64,000 nt of DNA from an uncultured Bacteroidia bacterium (GTDB taxonomy: Bacteria > Bacteroidota > Bacteroidia > Bacteroidales > UBA932), in the NCBI GenBank assembly GCA_902785575.1, contig CACZZF010000006.1, forward strand, positions 78,807-142,806, given 5' to 3'. The notes beneath the pieces are model-generated. The model was given only the letters and a program-made list of their open reading frames with translations. It was not told the origin of the DNA and made no database searches. The translations under genes were made by a program, and so were the position numbers. Positions 7,677 to 14,894 of the stretch are shown piece after piece. The number at the start of each line of letters is the position of its first letter. Positions within the stretch are counted from its first letter, which is position 1.

Positions 7677-8970
7677 GCTGGCGGATGATGTCGTCGGAGG
7701 TGAAGAAATGATCCTCCGGGATACGGATATATCCTTCACTTCGCACTCCGACAAACTCAGGGCTCTGTTCAAGATGACATGCTTCTATGTCATCCTGAGG
7801 GAACGGAGTGACCGAAGGATCTTGCACCCGAATCAAAGCTCCTTCAGAGATGAGAGTGTCGACAACCTGATCACCGGCAAGAGACCTCAGCTCGGCTTCC
7901 GGGAGACCATTGTCTGTGCGCAACGGAAGCATGATCCTCTCAACACTGATGTCCTCAGGAGTCAAATGTTCTTCTTCCCTGGAATATGCCTTCAAAGAAC
8001 CGTCACCTAGCCTGTGAGGGATGTCCTCGCTATTCCAAGACCTGACGGAACTAGCTGATAATGAGTGCGCTCCAGGCCCTAATCCGACATAGGGCACACG
8101 ATGCCAATAGGCGCTATTGTGAACGGCCTCCCGGCCAGCAAGCGCGAAATTTGATATCTCATAATGGCGGTAACCAGCCACACCAAGTTTAGAACAAAGA
8201 TGGTCATATTGCCTCCCGCATTGCTCGTCAGTTGCCTCGGTGAACTTGCCCTGGGTAATCAACCGCTCCAGGGCGCTATCTTCCTCAATAGATAATTGGT
8301 ATGCGGAGATATGCTCAGGCCGAAGTGCCAAAGCTTTATCTATTGTCTCTGACCAAAGAGTCTCGGAAAGTTGAGGAAGTCCGAATATCAAGTCTATGCT
8401 GATATTGTCAACGCCGCAGCGACGCAACAAATGGAAGGCCTCCACAGCAGTAGCCGAATCATGCCTGCGATTCATCCAGCGGAGAATCCCATCGTCAAAC
8501 GACTGGATTCCCATACTGATCCGATTGACACCAAGCGACAAAAGACCACGGACATATTCCTCCCCCTTCTCCACAATATCCTCCGGATTCACCTCCACGG
8601 TGAACTCCTCCCACGGTCCTGCTGGCGCACCCCTTCCCGGTAGCGAGTCAATAGATCTAACGATTTTGGAGAGAACACTTAGCGGAAGCACCGAAGGAGT
8701 GCCCCCGCCGATATATAAAGTATTGACCGCCAGAGTTTTGGCTATCTCCTCACGCCTTCCTTCAATCTCTCTGCAAACCGCTTCAGCATACGCCTCGAAT
8801 ATAGCCTCTCGCTGCGGCAAGACGACCCCAGGCGAGCATTTACCCGGATAGGGCGCGGAGCGCAGCGAGACTGGGGTCGGTCTTGCCGCAGAACCTGACG
8901 CGCATACAATGGAGAAGAATCCGCAGTAAGTGCAGCGGCTCTCGCAAAAAGGGACATGAAGATAAATCAC
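7669..8970 (-). CDS. hemW: HemW-like radical SAM protein (coproporphyrinogen III oxidase-like)
   Basis: The 433-residue protein starts IYLHVPFC and has the radical-SAM cysteines CESRCTYC near residues 9-16. GGGTPS, EVNPEDI and NRISMGIQSF follow as in HemW, a haem chaperone often misnamed HemN. It carries two inserted repeats. A family B element sits directly after the iron-sulfur motif (about residues 27-53), before the conserved YAEAVCREIE helix. A family A pair lies in the C-terminal domain (about 384-405). It probably heads a unit with the upstream coiled-coil gene (3-base gap). The insertion so close to the cluster is unusual, but the conserved blocks remain intact on both sides. Confidence 0.87.
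   Translation of the reverse strand: MIYLHVPFCESRCTYCGFFSIVCASGSAARPTPVSLRSAPYPGKCSPGVVLPQREAIFEAYAEAVCREIEGRREEIAKTLAVNTLYIGGGTPSVLPLSVLSKIVRSIDSLPGRGAPAGPWEEFTVEVNPEDIVEKGEEYVRGLLSLGVNRISMGIQSFDDGILRWMNRRHDSATAVEAFHLLRRCGVDNISIDLIFGLPQLSETLWSETIDKALALRPEHISAYQLSIEEDSALERLITQGKFTEATDEQCGRQYDHLCSKLGVAGYRHYEISNFALAGREAVHNSAYWHRVPYVGLGPGAHSLSASSVRSWNSEDIPHRLGDGSLKAYSREEEHLTPEDISVERIMLPLRTDNGLPEAELRSLAGDQVVDTLISEGALIRVQDPSVTPFPQDDIEACHLEQSPEFVGVRSEGYIRIPEDHFFTSDDIIRQLI
7756..7821. repeat. Family A palindromic element pair in hemW
   Basis: A degenerate copy ending CAAGATGAC (to 7778) is followed by an inverted copy from GTCATCCTGAGG to CGAAGGATC (7789-7821). The two face each other, so the pair forms a larger palindrome within the coding sequence. 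Confidence 0.7.
8812..8891. repeat. Family B in-frame palindromic element, copy 3
   Basis: Left arm CTGCGGCAAGACGACCCCAG (8812-8831) pairs almost perfectly with 8871-8891. The core reads CATTTACCCGGATAGGG and the inner hairpin GCGCGGAGCGC replaces GTCGCGAAGCGAC of the other copies, so pairing is kept although the bases differ. It is in frame in hemW, antisense to the core as written. Confidence 0.85.
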
Positions 8971-8973
8971 CGC

Positions 8974-9888
8974 CTAACGCAGCAGGAGCTCAGTCTTGCC
9001 AAGGAAAGACTGGGTCGTGTACGCCTCGATAGTGTAAATGCCAGGAGCGTAACTGGGGATGTCGTTGAGATAGATGCTCAAATCAACCTCCTTCCCCTCA
9101 TAATCAACCTCACGAGAAGCGGAAGCGACCATCGTCTGGCCATTGTAAGTGAAAGAAGTCTGATTGCTGTTGGTAAGCAATATTCCCTCCGGATCCTTAA
9201 CACGGATATACACCCTGACGGGACCCTTCGGAGCCAGATCATTCTCAACCAGGCTCAACGAAGCCAACAACCTGACGACCCTGCTACTGCGGTCAGTAAC
9301 CTTGTCAGAACTGTTGTAAGCAGCCACACTGAGACCCCTTGACTTGATCACGGAACCAGCCGCGACCTGTCCGGATAGGCTCTCGACCTGACCCTTCAAC
9401 TCAGCGTTCTCGGCACGGCTCGACGCGGCCTCCTTACGAGCTGCGGCAGCGTCGGCTGTGAGCTTGTGGTTCAGAGTATTAAGGGAATCAATCTGAACGA
9501 TGTAGTTACGCATGATACTCCTCAGAGTTCCGAGCTCTTTCTCGTACTGGCGCATCTTGGCTCGGTTCGTGGCCTCCGTCTTCTGGATCCTCTCAATCAG
9601 CTGGTTGACCTCCTCCCTGGAGGAATCCAACTGGCTGTTGACGGACTCATATTCAGAGGAAAGGCTGTCGTAGTCCCCCTTGAGGGCTATCATTTGCTGG
9701 GTAAGGTCCTCCTTCTCGGCGTTAAGGTCTTTAACGAGGGAAGACTTGGTTGTCCAAACATAGGCGAGACCAGCGGCCATGAGAGCGGCCACGGCGACAA
9801 GCGCCCACATAACATTCTTCAGACTCTTGTTTTTCTGCTCCTGCTCTTCGCGCTGGCGGCGCTCCAGGATGGGATCAATTTCAGACAT
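8974..9888 (-). CDS. Single-pass membrane protein with long coiled coil, function unknown
   Basis: I place the start at 9888 (MSEIDPILERR) because the only clear -7 box (9921-9914) would put transcription start after the alternative ATG at 9909. The 304-residue protein has a charged cytoplasmic N-terminus, a membrane helix near residues 29-45, a coiled coil over about 50-165 and a C-terminal beta-rich region of about 100 residues ending near LLLR. It is likely anchored in the inner membrane with the C-terminus in the periplasm. I do not recognise a named family. It lies three bases upstream of hemW and was probably co-transcribed with it. Confidence 0.7.
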   Translation of the reverse strand: MSEIDPILERRQREEQEQKNKSLKNVMWALVAVAALMAAGLAYVWTTKSSLVKDLNAEKEDLTQQMIALKGDYDSLSSEYESVNSQLDSSREEVNQLIERIQKTEATNRAKMRQYEKELGTLRSIMRNYIVQIDSLNTLNHKLTADAAAARKEAASSRAENAELKGQVESLSGQVAAGSVIKSRGLSVAAYNSSDKVTDRSSRVVRLLASLSLVENDLAPKGPVRVYIRVKDPEGILLTNSNQTSFTYNGQTMVASASREVDYEGKEVDLSIYLNDIPSYAPGIYTIEAYTTQSFLGKTELLLR

Positions 9889-9913
9889 ATTATCGAATTC
9901 TTGGTTCAACTTG

Positions 9914-9921
9914 CAAAATTA
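9914..9921 (-). promoter_or_regulatory. -7 box of the coiled-coil/hemW unit
   Basis: TAATTTTG on the minus strand fits TAnnTTTG. It supports the internal ATG at 9888 over the one at 9909. No proper -33 TTG is seen. Confidence 0.45.
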
Positions 9922-9941
9922 ACAAAACTATTTCTTTTTCG

Positions 9942-9949
9942 TATATTTG
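9942..9949 (+). promoter_or_regulatory. -7 box for the 9976 membrane protein gene
   Basis: TATATTTG fits TAnnTTTG, 26 bases before ATG 9976, and decides against the long upstream extension of that reading frame. The divergent box on the other strand is only 20 bases away. Confidence 0.5.
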
Positions 9950-9975
9950 TGCATATCGCAAAAATCGAGCAAAAT

Positions 9976-10461
9976 ATGAGATACCTTATCAGATCGCTCA
10001 AATACTTCATCTGGTTCGCGTTGATTCTCAGCATCACACTGGCCATTATGGTGGGATTGGGACTGGTTGAGACTGATTCCAACCTGATGTTCCGGGATGG
10101 GATGAAATCAATCTGGCAGATCGCCGCACTATTCTTGGTAGTCTCCCTTGTCTATCCTCTTACCGGATTCAGGAAGAATGAGGCCATCATACCAGGGGAA
10201 TACAATGAAGTCAGGGATAAAGTCGTCAGCTTCATGGAATCAAGAGGTTACTACCTGGAGACGGAAGAAGGGGAGATCATGACTTTCAGGCTTCGCTCAA
10301 AAGTCGGAGCGTTTTTCAAAATGCTGGAGGACAGGGTGACTTTCATAAAGGTTCCAGGAGGATTCGAGGTAGAAGGTCTGAGAAAGGAGATTGTCCGGCT
10401 AATCAGTGGACTGGAATTTATATTCAGGAACGAGGCAAATGAAAACTATTCTAAATATTAG
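9976..10461 (+). CDS. Small membrane protein with two N-terminal helices, unknown function
   Basis: The frame is open far upstream, but the promoter box at 9942 and the hydrophobic start MRYLIRSLKYFIWFALIL place the start at 9976. The 161-residue protein has two membrane helices (about 11-31 and 46-63) and a cytoplasmic C-terminal domain of about 95 residues with alternating basic and acidic strands. I do not recognise it beyond a generic Bacteroidota conserved hypothetical. It is six bases upstream of the DUF2007 gene, so the two are likely co-transcribed. Confidence 0.65.
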   Translation: MRYLIRSLKYFIWFALILSITLAIMVGLGLVETDSNLMFRDGMKSIWQIAALFLVVSLVYPLTGFRKNEAIIPGEYNEVRDKVVSFMESRGYYLETEEGEIMTFRLRSKVGAFFKMLEDRVTFIKVPGGFEVEGLRKEIVRLISGLEFIFRNEANENYSKY

Positions 10462-10467
10462 AATATT

Positions 10468-10725
10468 ATGAAAAGAGAAGACGATTTCAAGACCGTGATC
10501 ACCTTGAACGACGCTATCAGCGCCCAGATGGTGGCCGGCATGCTTAATGAGAACGGGATTCCGGCGGCCGTGTTCGGAGCCGACTCGACAGCGATGCTTA
10601 ACGGTGTCGGTAACATTGACGTCAAGGTCAATGCCAGTGACTATGACGCCGCGATGGAACTGATCAACACGCCAGCGGAAGACACGGAAGAAGAAGAGAA
10701 TCCTGAAGAGGAGGAAGAGGCCTAG
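10468..10725 (+). CDS. DUF2007-type small protein
   Basis: The 85-residue protein has the DUF2007 pattern: an early strand (KTVITLNDAISAQMVAGML), then NGIPAAVFGAD, and a closing VNASDYDAAMELI. It ends in a strongly acidic tail of glutamates. The family is described as a putative signal-transducing or metal-related fold without firm function. It overlaps the convergent DUF3109 gene by four bases. Confidence 0.75.
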   Translation: MKREDDFKTVITLNDAISAQMVAGMLNENGIPAAVFGADSTAMLNGVGNIDVKVNASDYDAAMELINTPAEDTEEEENPEEEEEA

Positions 10726-11330
10726 CCCAGGATAACCTTGGCGGCCGCTTCCAGGGCCTCGTAGAAATCCTTCCCGTAAAGGAGGGTCAGTGGTTCGCGG
10801 AGGAACTCGTACACACGGGTTCCTTCGCGTTTTCCTTTTTCAAAAGCGGATTCGCAGAGATGCCAGCGGTGGAGGTTAAGAGCCTGCCCTCCATTAGACA
10901 ATTTCTTGACTCGGATCGGATACAACCAGCAGGAACGTGGTTTACGGAAAGAGCATGAACCGGCGAAGAAACACTTCTCAATTGAACAGAAACAGTTTCC
11001 ATCATCGTCGAAAGTGGTGAAAGCGCACTCTCCGGTGCCGTCCACGACCGGGGTGACAATATCTCCGTCACGGTCGATTATGAAAAACCCGTCTTTGTCA
11101 ACTTGCGCACGGCCTTGCGGACGCATAAGTCGTGAATATACAGGATATTCCCTCTCAAGATCATCGAGTTCTTCCTCCTCAAGAGGAGCCCCGCTATCGC
11201 CTATCACGCAGCAGATTCCCTTGCAGACAGGGTAATCACAGGCGAAGAACTCTGTCACCACCTCCTCCGAGACCAGGATGTCCCCGATCTGGATAATCGT
11301 TCCGAAATCATTCTTGCGGCCGTACGACAT
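10722..11330 (-). CDS. DUF3109 family cysteine-rich protein
   Basis: The 202-residue cytoplasmic protein has the cysteine pattern of the family: CDYPVCKGICC near residues 29-39, CAFTTFDDDGNCFCSIEKC around 105-125, CSFRKPRSCWLYPIR and a later HRWHLCE. These suggest binding of zinc or an iron-sulfur cluster, as in YkgJ-like proteins. The start codon lies inside the end of the upstream M16 gene (23-base overlap), so translational coupling is likely. Function in the family is not established. Confidence 0.8.
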   Translation of the reverse strand: MSYGRKNDFGTIIQIGDILVSEEVVTEFFACDYPVCKGICCVIGDSGAPLEEEELDDLEREYPVYSRLMRPQGRAQVDKDGFFIIDRDGDIVTPVVDGTGECAFTTFDDDGNCFCSIEKCFFAGSCSFRKPRSCWLYPIRVKKLSNGGQALNLHRWHLCESAFEKGKREGTRVYEFLREPLTLLYGKDFYEALEAAAKVILG

Positions 11331-13842
11331 ATTCCACTCTCATTCCTGACGCAAAGGCGTTGAACACATCTTTCACCTTGTCCGCGGTGACACCTTTTAT
11401 CTTATCGTTGTAGCCAGTCAGCACATCCTTTCCGGCAGAATACCGCATCAAGATGGCGTCAGCATATTTCAACGGATCGGACAAAGACATTGAATATTCA
11501 TTTGCAAGCAAAGATTTGCAAGAAGCGAGTTCCGCGGCTCCGACCGGTCCGGCGAGAACCTCGTCAATAACCTTCCTGGCGGCGACAAGTGCCTGCTCCA
11601 GATTCTTTTCTCCACTTTCAACTCCCTCAGGTAGACCATATTCCGGGACAGGGGTGAGGATAAACCTCAGATCGGCCAACTCTTTGGGGAATGTGGCGAA
11701 ACTGTCTTCCATGTCCACATGGAAACCATAACCTGCCATCTCTCCAGAAAGCCGTCTCGACAACGAGAGGCCGGCTATCTTGAAGGCCATGAAAGTCTCG
11801 GTTGAGAACGGATGGTCCGCGGCAAGGCCAACGCTTATTCTGGCAGGGGCGCCTTCAGCTGAATATGAGATAGTTCCGCTTCTTAAAGCAAGAGAAACAG
11901 AAGGACGGGGAGAGGCTGTCTTGCTGACCCGGAAACTACCGAGAGCCTTGGCCAGATATTTCTGTACCGCATCCGTAGACAACTCTCCTAGAAGGATGAT
12001 GACACCGTCAGAGCATCTTAAGAACTCCTTGGAGAAAAATGACTCCGCATCAGACAAGGTAGAGGGAGTGAGACCCGAATGTGACTTCACATCGGAATAG
12101 ACATTGCCGGGATACATCAAGCTGTCAAGCTCAGCGGGAGGAAGCATAGAGAGTTCCATCTGACGGTAAGCTTCGAAACCTGAATAATCCGCCTTCCTGT
12201 TATTCGCCATAGAGAGCAATGCCTTGACAACTAAAGCCAGGCTGCCCTTGGGGGCCATTCCGGAGATTCTCAGGTCGGATGCAGAAACCCTTGTCTCCAT
12301 GCTTACTCCGTTGGCTTTCAACACCTTCTCAAAATCTCCCGGATTAAGGCCGGCTATTTTGTGGAGTCCGATCATGTCTGAGAAAAACGCTCCCTCGCCT
12401 GCTGGAAGATCACGGACAGTGGAGAATCCCCCTTTTATCATCATGGAATAAGCGAACCTGTCTCCAATCGGCATCTTCTTATAAATGACTCGCATGCCAT
12501 TGGCAAAGGTCCACATTTCGCCGCCGGAGACAGGCTCCGTGGCAATATTTTTCAATTTGGTCTTTCCCCTGTCGGAACTGAATTCAACCGTGTCTTTAGC
12601 GGACACATTCCACTTGAATGTCGGTTTTTCAAGCATCGTCACGACGTTCCAGGTGGACTTGAACATCATCTGGTATACCCATTCGTCATACTCGTCCGGA
12701 CTGCCGGTCCATCTCACAGTGGCGTTGTCGTCATCTCCCAAAAGCGCGGATGTGTAGTTGTTGAATAGGGAAACCTCAGTGTCGATAGGCATATTCCTGG
12801 TCGAGAAATACTTGACCTTTGTGGAAGAGAGGGCAAGATCTGAACCGGTAAGGTAGTTGGAGACGCATTGGCGTACCATTTCATCATTGGTCTGAGGCTG
12901 GATCAACGTCCCGAGGACCGACTCCCTGAAAGTCCTGTACTCATCCTTCCCGACGCCTTTCGATCCAAGCTCGGCGATGGTTGACGAAAGCGCCATCGTG
13001 GCTGGAATCAATTGATCCTCAGGCATTACCAGCCGTATAATAAAATGCTCATCTCTGGAAGTCTCGGCGCTTCCGACGCTATTAACTTCCATATTCCTGA
13101 CCGGAATATTCCTGGAGATCAGAGAAGCCATAAGGCGGTCTTTGACCAATTCGGCCAGCTCCATCGAAAATAATTTCGAGATGAAAGGCTGAATAGTGTT
13201 CATCTGGGCTGCCGGAGTCCTTTGGGAACGGAAATCCACCTCCACAGACGCGACGTCAGATGGTTCAAATGACCATCCGATCCCATCGGAAGGCTCCAAT
13301 TTGTACTCAGGTGCTTGGTAAGAGGTGACTCTTGACGGGACCATCAAGGAGAACACCTTCATTTTTTCTATTATCTCGGCCGGCTTGATGTCTCCGGAAA
13401 CAATCACCGCATGAGGCCTGGGCTGAGTGGCGATGATATCGAAGAGCATCAGCAGCGTCGTGTCAGCGGCGGCGACATCGAACATGGGAACATCATCGAA
13501 ACGGAACAGGGTGGCGTCATCAAGATAAGAAATATAGCCTTCAGGACGGCATCCGATCCCTTTTCGGGAGAGGAACTCATGAGGGATTGTCTTATTGAAA
13601 TGGGGTAACGAAGTGAGTTCAGACCGGGCGGCGAGGGTGTCCGTCATCCCCTTCCTGACAAGGGCGAAATCAGCCACTCCTTTCATTGTTGTGTTGGTCA
13701 CGAGATAGTAAGAGATACCGTTCGCCAGCTCGCCTTTGGTGATAGTCGCGTCTTTCTGTAAAGCAGGCAGATTCTGTGCTGGCATATTTATTGAAAAGCC
13801 TAGCAAGACAGAACAAAGGACATATGTGAAAAAACGCCGCAT
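11308..13842 (-). CDS. M16 (insulinase-like) protein without the HxxEH zinc motif
   Basis: The 844-residue protein has a signal peptide (residues 1-22) and the M16 beginning GELANGISYYLVTN. Where the zinc motif HxxEH is expected it reads LTSLPHFNKTIPHEFL. The second M16 half (from FANGMRVIYKK) reads GEGAFFSDMIGLH at the same place, so both halves lack the motif. The protein is probably a non-catalytic M16 homologue, perhaps a scaffold or substrate-binding partner in the periplasm. The C-terminal half keeps the M16C fold. It is transcribed with the DUF3109 gene, whose start it overlaps. Confidence 0.78.
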   Translation of the reverse strand: MRRFFTYVLCSVLLGFSINMPAQNLPALQKDATITKGELANGISYYLVTNTTMKGVADFALVRKGMTDTLAARSELTSLPHFNKTIPHEFLSRKGIGCRPEGYISYLDDATLFRFDDVPMFDVAAADTTLLMLFDIIATQPRPHAVIVSGDIKPAEIIEKMKVFSLMVPSRVTSYQAPEYKLEPSDGIGWSFEPSDVASVEVDFRSQRTPAAQMNTIQPFISKLFSMELAELVKDRLMASLISRNIPVRNMEVNSVGSAETSRDEHFIIRLVMPEDQLIPATMALSSTIAELGSKGVGKDEYRTFRESVLGTLIQPQTNDEMVRQCVSNYLTGSDLALSSTKVKYFSTRNMPIDTEVSLFNNYTSALLGDDDNATVRWTGSPDEYDEWVYQMMFKSTWNVVTMLEKPTFKWNVSAKDTVEFSSDRGKTKLKNIATEPVSGGEMWTFANGMRVIYKKMPIGDRFAYSMMIKGGFSTVRDLPAGEGAFFSDMIGLHKIAGLNPGDFEKVLKANGVSMETRVSASDLRISGMAPKGSLALVVKALLSMANNRKADYSGFEAYRQMELSMLPPAELDSLMYPGNVYSDVKSHSGLTPSTLSDAESFFSKEFLRCSDGVIILLGELSTDAVQKYLAKALGSFRVSKTASPRPSVSLALRSGTISYSAEGAPARISVGLAADHPFSTETFMAFKIAGLSLSRRLSGEMAGYGFHVDMEDSFATFPKELADLRFILTPVPEYGLPEGVESGEKNLEQALVAARKVIDEVLAGPVGAAELASCKSLLANEYSMSLSDPLKYADAILMRYSAGKDVLTGYNDKIKGVTADKVKDVFNAFASGMRVEYVVRPQE

Positions 13843-13860
13843 TTCATGTACCTCTTATCG

Positions 13861-13868
13861 CAAAAATA
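13861..13868 (-). promoter_or_regulatory. -7 box of the M16/DUF3109 unit
   Basis: The minus strand reads TATTTTTG, with a TTG 21 bases further upstream. The start codon is 18 bases downstream. Confidence 0.5.
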
Positions 13869-13902
13869 ATGAATAATGTGCGATTGACGCAATTTTTTTT
13901 AC

Positions 13903-13910
13903 TACATTTG
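13903..13910 (+). promoter_or_regulatory. -7 box of the TPR/U32 unit
   Basis: TACATTTG fits TAnnTTTG and is 45 bases before the ATG. The nearest TTG is at 13884 with a spacing of 16, shorter than usual. Confidence 0.5.
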
Positions 13911-13955
13911 TCTCCGTTCGCCTTAAGAAAAAGTTGAACCAAAATACATTGAAGG

Positions 13956-14894
13956 ATGAAAAAAATTATTCTCGCAATCGCTTCTCTGGTCATGGCAGCC
14001 GGAATCGCTTCCGCCCAGGACATGGCTCAGGCTACTGAACTCTACAACAATGGCGCCACAGCCATCACTTTGAAAAACTGGACCGAGGCCCTCGATTATT
14101 TCCAGAAGGCTCTCGCGATGGGGACCGAGATCGGTGAGGAAGCCAACGAATTGGTCACCAATTGCAAGAACGCTATCCCCGGTGTTTCCCTTCAGATAGC
14201 GAAGGATCTCATCAGGGACGCCAAATATGATGAGGCTGCTCCCAAGCTTGAGGCCGCCGCTAAGATCGCTGAGGAATATGGCAACGAGGAGGTCGCCACG
14301 GAGGCCAAGGAACTTGTTCCTCAGATGTGGCTCCAGAAAGGCGTGGACGCCTTGAAGCTCAAGGACTTCGGAGAGGCCGCTGACGGATTCTCGAAATCCT
14401 ATGCGATCGACACGACCGCCGGCAAGACCGCCCTTTATCTCGGACAGGCTCTTTCACAACTTGGCAAGACTAACGAGGCTGTCGAGGCTTTCCAGCACGC
14501 CGCATGGAATGGCGAGAGTGAGGCCGCTTTGGGGCAGATCTCCAACATCTATGTAAAGGAAGCCAATGTCGCTCTCAAGGCCCAGAAGTACGCCGACGCC
14601 GTCAAGGCGGCTGATAAAGCCAACTCCTACGCTGAGAACGCCAACGCTTACCTGATCGCCGGCCAGTCCTCACAGAAGTTGAACAAGAACGCTGACGCCA
14701 TCAAGAACTTCGAGAAGTACCTCGAGCTCAAGCCGACCGCTTCCAACGCCAACGCTATCACCTACACCGTGGCTGCCCTTTATCAGGGACAGAAGAACAA
14801 CGCCAAGGCCATCGAGTATTACAAGAAGGTCCAAAACGACGCCAAGTTCGGCGCCCAGGCCAAGCAGCAGATCACCGCTCTCGGCGGGAAATAA
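13956..14894 (+). CDS. Exported TPR protein
   Basis: The 312-residue protein has a signal peptide ending ASAQ (residue 21) and about six TPR-like helix pairs, each with the NWTEALDYFQKAL type of spacing. It probably acts as a periplasmic protein-binding scaffold. The coding sequence is rich in GCC/AAG codons compared with its neighbours, as in highly expressed genes. Its stop overlaps the start of the U32 gene by one base (TAATG), implying translational coupling, though a functional link is not obvious. Confidence 0.75.
   Translation: MKKIILAIASLVMAAGIASAQDMAQATELYNNGATAITLKNWTEALDYFQKALAMGTEIGEEANELVTNCKNAIPGVSLQIAKDLIRDAKYDEAAPKLEAAAKIAEEYGNEEVATEAKELVPQMWLQKGVDALKLKDFGEAADGFSKSYAIDTTAGKTALYLGQALSQLGKTNEAVEAFQHAAWNGESEAALGQISNIYVKEANVALKAQKYADAVKAADKANSYAENANAYLIAGQSSQKLNKNADAIKNFEKYLELKPTASNANAITYTVAALYQGQKNNAKAIEYYKKVQNDAKFGAQAKQQITALGGK

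Noticed and set aside
9466..9975. Upstream extension of the 9976 membrane protein frame
   Set aside because: It overlaps the coiled-coil gene on the other strand, and the promoter box at 9942 lies inside it.
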